From Pseudomonas lini (lineage in GTDB: Bacteria > Pseudomonadota > Gammaproteobacteria > Pseudomonadales > Pseudomonadaceae), in assembly GCF_030812475.1 (NCBI RefSeq), contig NZ_JAUSSR010000004.1:357758-421757 (forward strand): DNA of 64,000 nucleotides, given 5' to 3'. Positions 8,490 to 16,831 of this stretch are shown one piece after another (positions within the stretch are counted from its first letter, which is position 1; every line of letters starts with the position of its first letter). The position numbers and the translations under genes were made by a program. The notes beneath the pieces were generated by a model that had not been told where the DNA came from, ran no database searches, and worked only from the letters and a program-made list of their open reading frames with translations.

Positions 8490-9161
8490 ATGCCCGCCCC
8501 CGACCCCCCCCTCCTCCAAAGCTGGCACCACAACGCCCGACTCTGGATCGAAGCCGTTCGCACCGGCACCATCGCCAGTCGCCTCAAGGTCACGGACCAG
8601 GCCATCCTGTTGGCGGTGCTGGGCCGTCAGCCGGACCGCGTGCTCGACCTGGGCTGTGGCGAGGGCTGGTTGTTGCGGGCGCTGGCCGAACGGGGTATCA
8701 CGGCAGTCGGTGTCGATGGCGATGCAACGCTGGTGGGCGCGGCGCGGGCGGCGGGCTCTTCGCCGGTGCATCTGGCGAGCTATGAAGCGTTGGTGGAAGA
8801 AAAGGCGGACATCGGCCGCGACTACGACCTGATCTGCGCAAACTTCGCCTTGCTGCAGCAGGACATCATCCCTCTGCTCACCGCCATGAATGCGCTGCTC
8901 GCCCCTGAAGGCGCACTGGTGATCCAGACGCTGCATCCATGGACTGCGGCGGCGGGTGACTATCAGGATGGTTGGCGGGAAGAAACCTTCGCCGGATTCA
9001 AGGGCCAGTGGCGACCCATGCCTTGGTACCTGCGCACCTTGTCCAGTTGGTTCAATGCACTGGACATGGCCGGCTTTCGCCTGGTCGGCCTGCAGGAGCC
9101 ACAGCACCCGCAAAGTCCGGTGCCGCAGTCGTTGTTGTTGGTGGCCAAGCCGCAGAGGTGA
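8490..9161 (+). CDS. Class I SAM-dependent methyltransferase
   Basis: The protein is 223 residues from MPAPDPPLLQSWHHNARLW. Motif I is RVLDLGCGEGWLLRALAERG (about residue 52), followed by the acidic VGVDGDATLV and the post-motif DYDLICANFALLQQD, a class I methyltransferase fold of the UbiE/Methyltransf_11 type. The segment WYLRTLSSWFNALDMAGFRLVGLQEP near the C-terminus is typical of small-molecule methyltransferases. The substrate is unknown. An upstream in-frame extension to 8391 is possible but would start inside the palindrome and lacks family-like sequence. Confidence 0.82.
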   Translation: MPAPDPPLLQSWHHNARLWIEAVRTGTIASRLKVTDQAILLAVLGRQPDRVLDLGCGEGWLLRALAERGITAVGVDGDATLVGAARAAGSSPVHLASYEALVEEKADIGRDYDLICANFALLQQDIIPLLTAMNALLAPEGALVIQTLHPWTAAAGDYQDGWREETFAGFKGQWRPMPWYLRTLSSWFNALDMAGFRLVGLQEPQHPQSPVPQSLLLVAKPQR

Positions 9162-9172
9162 TCGCGTTGTAC

Positions 9173-9883
9173 TCAGTTCCCTGAAAACCGATCCCGACTG
9201 TTGGTTAAATGCAGCACCATCGCTGCCCGGGCGGCATCGGGGTCTTGTCGCTTGATCGCGTTGAGAATCGCTTCGTGCTCCAGGTTCGCCAACTGACCGA
9301 GCCGGGAAAAGTCGGCACCACCGCGCTCGTCGACCTTGACCTGGGTACGCGGAATCATCGCATTGCCCAGGTGATGCATAATTTCGGTGAAAAACGTATT
9401 GCCGGTGGCCTCGGCGATCAGCTGATGAAAGCGCTTGTCCTCCTCGACGCAACTGTCGTTATTCGCTAGCGATGCCTGGTAGTCGGTCAGCGCCTGACGC
9501 ATGCGCACCAGTTGATCTTCGGTCCTGCGCATAGCTGCCAGCGCGACCGCCTGCACCTCCAGGCCCAATCGCAGCTCCAGCATGCTCCTGACACTGGCGA
9601 CCGTGTCTACATGCAGGCGCAGTCCTGACCGGGATTGTTGCTCCAGCACAAACGTGCCGATGCCGTGACGTGTTTCCACCAGCCCCGACGCTTGGAGCTT
9701 GGAAATAGCCTCCCGGACCACGGTGCGGCTCACACCCTGTTCGAGAACGATGGTGGATTCCGAAGGCAGCTTTTCGCCGGGCTTCAATTGCCCGAGCAAA
9801 ATGCGCTGGGTCAGCGCTTCGACCACGCCTTGAGCCAGATTACTGGAGCGTCTACGGACAGGGGTTCCGCTTTCAACTTGCAT
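9173..9883 (-). CDS. GntR/FadR-family (FCD) regulator, probable glucarate regulator
   Basis: The protein is 236 residues from MQVESGTPVRRR. The N-terminal winged helix-turn-helix reads ILLGQLKPGEKLPSESTIVLEQGVSRTVVREAISKLQASGLVETRHGIGTFV, diagnostic of GntR. The C-terminal 150 residues are the all-helical FCD ligand domain with metal-type positions (DKRFHQLIAEATGN, AMIPRTQV, EHEAILNAI). It is divergent from gudP-gudD, and an FCD-consensus operator lies between them, so it most likely represses glucarate catabolism until induced. In-frame codons run up to 9964 without a convincing start. Confidence 0.85.
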   Translation of the reverse strand: MQVESGTPVRRRSSNLAQGVVEALTQRILLGQLKPGEKLPSESTIVLEQGVSRTVVREAISKLQASGLVETRHGIGTFVLEQQSRSGLRLHVDTVASVRSMLELRLGLEVQAVALAAMRRTEDQLVRMRQALTDYQASLANNDSCVEEDKRFHQLIAEATGNTFFTEIMHHLGNAMIPRTQVKVDERGGADFSRLGQLANLEHEAILNAIKRQDPDAARAAMVLHLTNSRDRFSGN

Positions 9884-9978
9884 AGATTCAGTCCACAAAA
9901 TTGGCGCTTGAGAGAGCTTACCACCCGCCATACATTCTCTGGCGAAATGCTGATATTCAATCAAAAAATCGCCCTTAC

Positions 9979-9989
9979 TTGTATGACAA
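9979..9989. promoter_or_regulatory. FCD/GntR operator candidate (TNGTNNNACNA)
   Basis: TTGTATGACAA fits the FCD-subfamily consensus TNGTNNNACNA at every fixed position and is an inverted repeat, TTGT-N3-ACAA. A related half-match (TTGTATGATGT) lies at 10176-10186, over the gudP -10 element. Confidence 0.55.
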
Positions 9990-10155
9990 CATATCTATAC
10001 TGGTACGTTACCCGGTTGACGCTTCCGCCCACGCCGCCACGATATTTCCCATCGATAACTGCCTTTACAGCGCTAACAGCCCAGTAAACACTGAAACCAT
10101 AACCAAAACGCCCGTATTCCTCTGCCGTTATGAAAACAAATCGCTGCGTCCCGTA

Positions 10156-10184
10156 TTGCGAGACAGAAAAACCACTTGTATGAT
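10156..10184 (+). promoter_or_regulatory. Sigma-70-type promoter for gudP
   Basis: TTGCGA at 10156-10161 and TATGAT at 10179-10184 have a 17-base spacer, the ideal distance. The -10 overlaps the second TTGTATGA operator half-site, so repressor binding there would block RNA polymerase. Confidence 0.5.
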
Positions 10185-10258
10185 GTCTATCAACTTAACG
10201 TGCCTCGCCGCCGGTAAGCTCTAACCCGCATAAAAATAATCAGTGGGAGATTTGAATT

Positions 10259-11626
10259 GTGAACAATTCAAGCAACGCATCTGTCGTACCAGAAAGCAAT
10301 TCGGTTCTGGCTCGCGCCGTGAGCAAAGTGAAGAGACATGTACTCCCGCTTTTCGTCATCATGTTCATCCTCAATTACATCGACCGGGTCAACATCGGCT
10401 TCGTGCGCACGCACATGGAGCACGACCTCGGTATCGGTGCTGCCGCCTATGGGCTGGGCGCAGGCCTGTTCTTCATTGGCTACGCACTGTTCGAAGTGCC
10501 GTCCAACATGCTGCTGCAAAAGGTCGGGGCTCGTATCTGGCTGACCCGCATCATGTTCACCTGGGGCATCGTCGCCACGATGATGGCGTTCATTCAGAAC
10601 GAAACCCATTTCTACATTCTGCGCTTCCTGCTAGGCGTCGCCGAAGCCGGCTTCTTCCCTGGCGTGATCTACTACTTCACCCGATGGCTGCCGGGCGTAG
10701 AACGCGGTAAAGCCATCGCCATTTTCCTCAGTGGCTCGGCCCTTGCGTCGTTGATTTCAGGTCCGCTCTCGGGTGTCTTGTTGCAGATCGAAGGCTTCGG
10801 CTTTCACGGCTGGCAATGGATGTTCGCCATCGAAGGCCTGGCCTCGGTATTCCTGGGTTTCTTCGTCTGGTTCTGGCTGGACTCCAAACCCCATGATGCC
10901 AAATGGCTCAGTCGTGAAGAGCAGGATGCACTGGTAGGCGCTATCGATCAGGAACAGCGTGAGCGTGAGGCGTTGACCACGGTCAAGCCGACCGTTGGCA
11001 AGCTGCTCAAAGATCGCCAGATCCTGCTGTTTTGCGCCTTGTACTTCTGCATTCAGCTGACGATCTACGCGGCCACCTTCTGGCTCCCGAGCATCATAAA
11101 GAAAATGGGTGATCTGAGTGATGTGCAGGTGGGCTTTTTCAACTCGATTCCCTGGCTGATCTCCATCATCGCCATGTACACCTTCGCTTCGCTGTCGGGC
11201 AAGTTCAAGTTCCAGCAAGCCTGGGTCGCGACCGCACTGTTGATTGCCGCCGCCGGCATGTTCCTGTCGACCACCGGCGGGCCGATCTTCGCCTTTGTCG
11301 CCATCTGCTTTGCCGCCATCGGCTTCAAATCGGCCTCATCGCTGTTCTGGCCCATCCCTCAAGGCTATCTGGATGCCCGTATTGCGGCCGCCGTCATCGC
11401 GCTGATCAACTCGATCGGCAACCTGGGTGGTTTCGTGGCACCGACAACCTTCGGTTTCCTGGAACAGACCACCGGCTCTATCCAGGGAGGACTCTATGGT
11501 CTGGCCGGCACCTCGGTGCTCGCGGCAATACTGGTGTTCTTCGCCAAGACCTCGCCTAAACCGTCATCCCTGCTGACGCCGCCGAACGCCGTGTCACCCG
11601 GTGCGGTGGTCAGCAAATCGCACTGA
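10259..11626 (+). CDS. gudP: MFS glucarate/galactarate transporter
   Basis: The 455-residue protein has 12 predicted membrane helices and the ACS-family signature RHVLPLFVIMFILNYIDRVNIGFVRTHM near residue 25, followed by FFIGYALFEVPSNMLLQKVGARIWLTRIM. It starts with GTG, supported by GGGAG 10 bases before. Members of this family next to gudD import D-glucarate or galactarate with protons. It is 27 bases upstream of gudD and divergent from an FCD-type regulator. The substrate assignment rests on the gudD neighbour; the sequence alone gives only the ACS family. Confidence 0.85.
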   Translation: MNNSSNASVVPESNSVLARAVSKVKRHVLPLFVIMFILNYIDRVNIGFVRTHMEHDLGIGAAAYGLGAGLFFIGYALFEVPSNMLLQKVGARIWLTRIMFTWGIVATMMAFIQNETHFYILRFLLGVAEAGFFPGVIYYFTRWLPGVERGKAIAIFLSGSALASLISGPLSGVLLQIEGFGFHGWQWMFAIEGLASVFLGFFVWFWLDSKPHDAKWLSREEQDALVGAIDQEQREREALTTVKPTVGKLLKDRQILLFCALYFCIQLTIYAATFWLPSIIKKMGDLSDVQVGFFNSIPWLISIIAMYTFASLSGKFKFQQAWVATALLIAAAGMFLSTTGGPIFAFVAICFAAIGFKSASSLFWPIPQGYLDARIAAAVIALINSIGNLGGFVAPTTFGFLEQTTGSIQGGLYGLAGTSVLAAILVFFAKTSPKPSSLLTPPNAVSPGAVVSKSH

Positions 11627-11653
11627 CCCCATCGAACGCTGATCGATCCAATT

Positions 11654-13021
11654 TTGCAGGAATTTGCCATGAACGCTGAACAGACTGCCAACACAACTAA
11701 ATCGCCTGTCGTCACCAGTTTTCAAGTCGTCCCGGTAGCGGGCCACGACAGCATGTTGATGAACCTGAGCGGCGCCCACGGGCCGTTCTTCACCCGCAAC
11801 ATCGTCATCCTCAAGGACAGTGCCGGCAATACCGGCGTGGGCGAAGTCCCCGGCGGAGAGCGCATTCGCGAGACACTCGAAGACGCGCGCACTCTGGTGG
11901 TCGGTCAGTCCATCGGTCAGTACCAGCGCATTCTCAACCAGATGCGCACGACCTTTGCCTCGCGTGACGCCGCCGGTCGCGGCCTGCAAACGTTCGACCT
12001 GCGCATCACCATTCATGCGGTGACCGCAATGGAAGCGGCCCTGCTCGACCTGCTCGGTCAATTCCTCGAGGTTCCGGTTGCCGCACTGCTCGGCGAAGGG
12101 CAGCAGCGCGACTCGGTGAAAATGCTCGGCTACCTGTTCTACATCGGCGACCGCAAGGTGACCGATCTGGCCTACCGCAGCGAGCCCGACGCTGAAGACG
12201 AGTGGTTCCGGCTACGTCACGAGAAAGCCATGAGCGCCGAAGCCATCGTGCGCCTGGCTGAAGCCGCTAAAGCGAAATACGGCTTCAACGATTTCAAGCT
12301 CAAGGGCGGCGTGTTGAGCGGCGACGGAGAAATCGAAGCCGTTACCGCACTGGCTGAACGCTTTCCAGACGCGCGCATCACCCTTGACCCGAATGGCGCC
12401 TGGTCGCTCAAGGAAGCCGTCCGTCTGTGCCGGGATCAGCATCACGTCCTCGCCTACGCCGAAGATCCATGCGGCGCCGAAAACGGTTACTCGGGTCGTG
12501 AAGTCATGGCCGAATTCCGTCGCGCCACAGGCCTGAAAACCGCGACCAACATGATCGCGACCGACTGGCGCGAAATGGGCCACGCAATCCAGCTGCAATC
12601 GGTCGACATCCCGCTCGCCGACCCGCACTTCTGGACAATGCAGGGCTCGGTCCGGGTTGCGCAGATGTGTCACGAATGGGGTTTGACCTGGGGCTCTCAC
12701 TCCAACAACCACTTTGATATTTCCCTGGCCATGTTCACTCAGGTGGCGGCAGCCGCACCAGGTGAGATCACCGCGATCGACACGCACTGGATCTGGCAGG
12801 ACGGCCAGCGCCTGACCAAAGAGCCGCTGAAAATCGAAGGCGGCTACGTCAAGGTTCCGACAAGACATGGTCTGGGCGTTGACATCGATATGGACGCCGT
12901 GGCCAAGGCGCACGAAGTGTACAAAGCCATGGGCCTCGGCGCTCGGGACGATAGCGAGGCGATGCAGTTTCTGATTCCAGGCTGGAGCTTCAACAATAAG
13001 AAACCCTGCCTGGTGCGCTAA
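11654..13021 (+). CDS. gudD: Glucarate dehydratase
   Basis: This 455-residue enolase-superfamily enzyme dehydrates D-glucarate (and L-idarate) to 5-keto-4-deoxyglucarate. All catalytic positions of the E. coli enzyme are present with a +5 offset: KLK at K210/K212, metal ligands D240 (TLDPNGAW), E265 (YAEDP) and N294 (TNMIA), and the general base H344 in [12 protein letters not shown]. The start (MNAEQTANT) has AGGAA upstream. The rest of the pathway (KdgD, 2,5-dioxovalerate dehydrogenase) is not in this window. Confidence 0.95.
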   Translation: MQEFAMNAEQTANTTKSPVVTSFQVVPVAGHDSMLMNLSGAHGPFFTRNIVILKDSAGNTGVGEVPGGERIRETLEDARTLVVGQSIGQYQRILNQMRTTFASRDAAGRGLQTFDLRITIHAVTAMEAALLDLLGQFLEVPVAALLGEGQQRDSVKMLGYLFYIGDRKVTDLAYRSEPDAEDEWFRLRHEKAMSAEAIVRLAEAAKAKYGFNDFKLKGGVLSGDGEIEAVTALAERFPDARITLDPNGAWSLKEAVRLCRDQHHVLAYAEDPCGAENGYSGREVMAEFRRATGLKTATNMIATDWREMGHAIQLQSVDIPLADPHFWTMQGSVRVAQMCHEWGLTWGSHSNNHFDISLAMFTQVAAAAPGEITAIDTHWIWQDGQRLTKEPLKIEGGYVKVPTRHGLGVDIDMDAVAKAHEVYKAMGLGARDDSEAMQFLIPGWSFNNKKPCLVR

Positions 13022-13078
13022 CGCCTGGCTGCCCCACCGGGGTGGAAGCCTCTGAAGCCATGGTTCATCGCGGTCCCT

Positions 13079-13260
13079 GTAGGAGCGAGCTTGCTCCGGG
13101 CGGCGTTCCGACGATGGTCGTTAACGATGACGCGTGCTTGCTGGTTAAACGCGGCGCTCTGTAGGAGCAAGCTTGCTCGCGATGGTCGCCAACGATAACG
13201 CGTGTTTACTGGTTAAACGCGGCGCTCTTGAGTCCATCGCGAGCAAGCTCGCTCCTACAG
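13079..13260. repeat. REP cluster with a tandemly repeated spacer
   Basis: Three REP units occur: 13079-13097 and 13161-13184 on one strand and the inverted 13234-13260. The spacer (GATGGTCG..AACGAT..ACGCGTG..TACTGGTTAAACGCGGCGCTCT type) is present twice with few differences, giving a period of about 80 bases. It lies directly after gudD and before the leftward H-NS-like gene. Confidence 0.8.
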
Positions 13261-13297
13261 GGGGCCCCTAAGGGCCCATTGCATTCAAATCAAATCA

Positions 13298-13660
13298 CTA
13301 TGCCAGCCACGATTCCACAGTGTCGGAACCGTATTTCGCTTTCCATTCTTTCAATATCTTGTGATTGCCACCCTTGGTTTCTACAACTTCGCCGGATTCA
13401 GGGTTTTTATAGACCTTTACCTGGCGAGGCTTGCGATTGCCGGTTTTGGATTCGGCAGCAGGCGCACGGCGACCGGCGTGTGGGTCCAGCAGATTGACGA
13501 TGTCTTTCAAGCTGTAGCCATACTTGGCGAGCAGTGCGCGCAGCTTCGTTTCGAACTCAATTTCCTGTTTCAGGCCAGCGTCACCCTTCAATGCTTCGAG
13601 CGCTTGAAGCTGTTCGGCAAGGTGTTTTTCAAGTTGGCGAAATTCTGCGAGTTTGGACAT
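13298..13660 (-). CDS. MvaT/MvaU-family H-NS-like xenogeneic silencer
   Basis: The protein is 120 residues. The N-terminal coiled coil for oligomerisation reads MSKLAEFRQLEKHLAEQLQALEAL, followed by a linker, then the C-terminal DNA-binding region RKPRQVKVYKNPESGEVVETKGGNHKILKEWKAKYG ending DTVESWLA. The KGGNHKxLKEWK loop is the AT-pincer motif of MvaT-family proteins. The MSKLAEFR start resembles MvaU rather than MvaT, but pseudomonads carry several paralogues and I do not assign one. Such proteins silence AT-rich, acquired DNA, and this window contains several AT-rich stretches. GAGAG precedes the ATG. Confidence 0.92.
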   Translation of the reverse strand: MSKLAEFRQLEKHLAEQLQALEALKGDAGLKQEIEFETKLRALLAKYGYSLKDIVNLLDPHAGRRAPAAESKTGNRKPRQVKVYKNPESGEVVETKGGNHKILKEWKAKYGSDTVESWLA

Positions 13661-13889
13661 GGGACATCTCTCAGTGATTGTTATCCTAACGTTACACTAA
13701 AAACGCCGACTTGCATTAAGCCAGCGAGTTTACTTTGCTTATCAAGTCGCTTCCATTGCGGGATTCGCACTTGTGCAAATGTCTATCAGTTGACATCTGG
13801 TGAGCAAAGAAGGTTCGTAAAATCGTAAACGAAACACCGGTTCGATGGCGCCGCCTCTTGAACACGGTTTGTGGAACGGAACCGCGAGA

Positions 13890-13917
13890 CAGGGTGTCAT
13901 TTGTAGTAGACACCCTG
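13890..13917. other. Perfect 9-bp hairpin upstream of second microprotein
   Basis: CAGGGTGTC and GACACCCTG are exact complements around a 10-base loop and end 34 bases before the microprotein ATG. There is no T-tract after it. It could be an operator or a structured leader. The first microprotein copy has no such element. Confidence 0.45.
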
Positions 13918-13951
13918 GTGTCGTACATCCTGCCAAACTGGAGAGATCGTT

Positions 13952-14026
13952 ATGAACAACATCATTTACATCGTTGGGGCCGTTGTGATCGTCCTGGTTA
14001 TTCTGTCGTTTGTCGGTCTTGTATAG
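13952..14026 (+). CDS. 24-residue single-pass membrane microprotein (copy 2)
   Basis: MNNIIYIVGAVVIVLVILSFVGLV is a paralogue of the gene at 2168-2242, equal in length and differing at only a handful of mostly conservative positions. A GGAGAG ribosome-binding site lies 7 bases before the ATG, better than in copy 1. It is one transmembrane helix with almost no soluble part. It stands alone between the H-NS-like gene and parA, preceded by the hairpin at 13890-13917. Confidence 0.72.
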   Translation: MNNIIYIVGAVVIVLVILSFVGLV

Positions 14027-14220
14027 CCTGTCTGTCCGAGGCCTTTGCGATGGCGCCGGTCGCGGGATAGCGGCTAGCGCTTGGGGTACGAGGAGGCCTT
14101 CGCCAGCCGTTCCAAGCGCCTTCAAGCGACTGTCTTAAAACTGAAACCTTATGGTCATATATTGTAATCATCCGCTTACATAATCCTGGCTTCAGGCCGC
14201 CTTCACGGATGAATTACTCC

Positions 14221-14994
14221 ATGCGTCGTGTCATTTTCAATCAAAAAGGTGGTGTTGGAAAATCCAGCATCGCCTGCAATCTTGCCGCAGTGAGTGCAGC
14301 GCAAGGCTACCGGACATTGTTGGTTGACCTCGATCCCCAGGCGAATTCGACTCATTACCTCACGGGCCTGCTCAAGGACGACATCCCCACGGGCATTGCC
14401 GACTTCTTCAGACAAACGTTGTCTGGAGGCTTTGCCGGCAAAAGGTGCCGAGTGGCCATAACCGAGACTCCCTACGAGAACCTCCATCTCGTGACCGCCA
14501 GTGCGGACCTTTCAGATCTGCAATCAAAGCTTGAGAGCAAGTTCAAGATCAACAAGCTGCGCAGGTTGCTGGTAGAACTTTCCGAGGACTACGAGCGCAT
14601 CTATATCGACACCCCGCCCTCGCTGAATTTCTTCACCTTCAGCGCCCTCGTCGCCGCTGATCGGTTGCTGATTCCCTATGATTGCGACAGCTTTTCCCGA
14701 CAGGCCTTGAATAGCGTCATCGCTCAAGTGGACGATCTGCGCATGGATCACAATGAATCGCTGCAGATAGAGGGCGTGGTGGTTAATCAATTTGTCGCCC
14801 ACACCGGTTTACATCAGATGCTCGTAGACGAATTGCTTGTAGAAGGTCTTCCCGTACTCCCGGTTTATTTAAGTAGCTCAGTTAAAATGCGCGAGTCCCA
14901 CGAAGCTTCCATGCCCCTTATTCATCTGGCCCCGCGTCATAAGCTGTCGAGGCAATTTGTAGAGTTGCTGGACGTCCTGGAACGAGCAGCCTGA
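14221..14994 (+). CDS. ParA-family ATPase, chromosomal orphan
   Basis: The 257-residue protein starts [24 protein letters not shown], the deviant Walker A of MinD/ParA ATPases. It continues with [17 protein letters not shown] (switch I) and [17 protein letters not shown] (Walker B). It resembles the conserved Pseudomonas orphan ParA family (ends [22 protein letters not shown]) rather than plasmid ParA. No parB or parS is adjacent. An in-frame ATG four codons upstream (MNYS) is also possible. Its role is unknown; orphan ParA proteins position various cargoes. Confidence 0.9.
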   Translation: MRRVIFNQKGGVGKSSIACNLAAVSAAQGYRTLLVDLDPQANSTHYLTGLLKDDIPTGIADFFRQTLSGGFAGKRCRVAITETPYENLHLVTASADLSDLQSKLESKFKINKLRRLLVELSEDYERIYIDTPPSLNFFTFSALVAADRLLIPYDCDSFSRQALNSVIAQVDDLRMDHNESLQIEGVVVNQFVAHTGLHQMLVDELLVEGLPVLPVYLSSSVKMRESHEASMPLIHLAPRHKLSRQFVELLDVLERAA

Positions 14995-15190
14995 GTTGAT
15001 TTTTCGGTTCAGCTTGTTGCCGATAGCAAAAAAGACTGGTGATAGGTGAATTATTTCGTTTGCGCTTGTATCTGATCCTGAAGAAGCCGCGCCATTAGAA
15101 AGCTGGCGTCGGCCAAGGCAGATCCACCTGGCCTGCGCCACACCGGCCCCAGCGGTTGCGGCAAGATAGACCAGTGACGGAGCGGATCGC

Positions 15191-16693
15191 ATGGAATCTC
15201 GTGAGAACAACGTCAAACCGATTCGATTGAAAGACATCACCATTGTCGATGACGTCAAGATGCGCAAGGCGATCACTGCCGCTGCACTGGGCAACGCCAT
15301 GGAATGGTTCGACTTCGGCGTCTATGGTTTTGTCGCCTATGTGCTGGGCAAGGTATTTTTCCCCGGCGCCGATCCCGACGTGCAGATGATCGCCGCGCTG
15401 GCGACCTTCTCGGTACCCTTCCTGATTCGTCCCCTGGGCGGCTTGTTCTTCGGTGCGCTGGGGGATAAGTACGGTCGGCAGAAAGTCCTGGCGGCCACCA
15501 TCGTCATCATGTCGCTCAGCACGTTCGCCATCGGGCTGATACCGTCCTACGCCTCGATCGGCATCTGGGCCCCCATCCTCCTGCTGCTGGCCAAGATGGT
15601 TCAGGGTTTTTCGGTGGGCGGTGAATACACCGGTGCCTCGATCTTCGTCGCCGAATACGCCCCGGACCGCAAGCGCGGTTTCCTCGGCAGCTGGCTGGAC
15701 TTCGGCTCTATCGCCGGTTTCGTCCTCGGCGCCGGCGTGGTCGTGCTGATTTCCACCCTTGTGGGCGAAGAGCAGTTTGAGGAATGGGGCTGGCGACTGC
15801 CCTTCTTCCTCGCCCTGCCCTTGGGCATGATCGGGCTCTACCTGCGTCACGCCCTCGAAGAGACGCCGGCATTCCAGCAACATGTCGAGAAGCTGGAACA
15901 GGACGATCGTGAAGGCCTGGCCAGGGGCCCGAAGGTGTCTTTCAAGGAAGTGGCCACCCAGCACTGGCGCAGCCTGTTGACCTGCATCGGCGTGGTCGCG
16001 GCCACCAACGTCACTTACTACATGCTGCTCACCTACATGCCGAGCTACCTGACACACAACTTGCACTACAGCGAAAATCACGGCGTGTTGATCATCATCG
16101 CGATCATGGTCGGCATGTTATTCGTCCAGCCGATCATTGGTTTGATCAGCGACAAGATTGGCCGCCGCCCCTTTATCATCTGCGGTAGCGTCGGCCTGTT
16201 CTTCCTCGCCATCCCGGCCTTCATGCTGATCAACAGCGGCAAGCTCGGCCTGATCTTCTCCGGATTGCTGGTGCTGGCGGTGCTGCTCAACTTTTTCATC
16301 GGCGTGATGGCGTCCACGCTACCGGCGATGTTCCCCACCCACATCCGATACAGCGCACTGGCCAGCGCCTTCAACATCTCGGTATTGATTGCGGGCCTGA
16401 CCCCTACCATCGTGGCCTGGCTGGTGGAAAGCACCCACAACCTGTACATGCCGGCCTACTACCTGATGGTGATTGCCGCCGTAGGCCTGATCACCGGCGT
16501 GACGATGAAAGAAACGGCGAATAAACCGTTGCGTGGAGCAGCTCCTGCGGCTTCCGACATGGAGGAAGCGCATGAACTGCTGCAGGAACATCACGACGAC
16601 ATCGAGCAGAAGATCGAGGACATCGACGCACAAATCGCCGAGCTGGAAGCCAAGCGCGAGCATCTCGTACAGCAGCATCCGCGCATCGAGTAA
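15191..16693 (+). CDS. proP: ProP proline/betaine:H+ symporter
   Basis: The 500-residue MFS protein matches ProP in length and plan. Residues about 25-460 hold the 12 helices with ALGNAMEWFDFGVYGFVAYVLG (helix 1), the GDKYGRQKVLA loop and GFSVGGEYTGASIFVAEYAPDRKRG. The C-terminal tail from about residue 455 (MEEAHELLQEHHDDIEQKIEDIDAQIAELEAKREHL) is the heptad coiled coil that sets the osmotic activation threshold in E. coli ProP. It imports proline and glycine betaine under osmotic stress. GGAG precedes the ATG by 8 bases. Transcribed alone. Confidence 0.95.
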   Translation: MESRENNVKPIRLKDITIVDDVKMRKAITAAALGNAMEWFDFGVYGFVAYVLGKVFFPGADPDVQMIAALATFSVPFLIRPLGGLFFGALGDKYGRQKVLAATIVIMSLSTFAIGLIPSYASIGIWAPILLLLAKMVQGFSVGGEYTGASIFVAEYAPDRKRGFLGSWLDFGSIAGFVLGAGVVVLISTLVGEEQFEEWGWRLPFFLALPLGMIGLYLRHALEETPAFQQHVEKLEQDDREGLARGPKVSFKEVATQHWRSLLTCIGVVAATNVTYYMLLTYMPSYLTHNLHYSENHGVLIIIAIMVGMLFVQPIIGLISDKIGRRPFIICGSVGLFFLAIPAFMLINSGKLGLIFSGLLVLAVLLNFFIGVMASTLPAMFPTHIRYSALASAFNISVLIAGLTPTIVAWLVESTHNLYMPAYYLMVIAAVGLITGVTMKETANKPLRGAAPAASDMEEAHELLQEHHDDIEQKIEDIDAQIAELEAKREHLVQQHPRIE

Positions 16694-16730
16694 TCGGGGC
16701 AGTCGAGGGAGGATTGCCAACGTTGTGACT

Positions 16731-16749
16731 TCAGCGCAAATTGCGCTGA
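16731..16749. terminator. Hairpin between convergent proP and dehydratase genes
   Basis: TCAGCGCAA and TTGCGCTGA are exact 9-base arms around a single A. The site lies 38 bases after proP and 82 bases after the dehydratase on the other strand. There is no T-run, so termination is only a guess. Confidence 0.3.
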
Positions 16750-16831
16750 TGAAACGCTTTGGCTACAAGTCTGCGTTTGGAAAGCGACCGCCAGCATGGG
16801 CAGCCTGAACGCCAGCGCTGGCGCCGCCTGG

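Larger units (their letters stand above)
9884..10258. other. 375-bp intergenic region between FadR-type regulator and gudP
   Basis: There is no coding sequence that I believe. The region is markedly AT-richer than its flanks and holds the FCD-type operator at 9979-9989 and the gudP promoter at 10156-10184, both listed separately. Confidence 0.7.

Noticed and set aside
8364..9452. Leftward 362-codon ORF over the methyltransferase
   Set aside because: Shadow of the methyltransferase and the FadR-type gene. It crosses two genes and has no motif.
14221..14994. Plasmid or genomic-island partition locus
   Set aside because: There is no parB, no parS-like site and no replication or integration gene. 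The ParA is of the conserved chromosomal orphan type.
15095..16081. Leftward 328-codon ORF over proP
   Set aside because: Antisense shadow of the proP coding region, His/Asp-rich without a domain.
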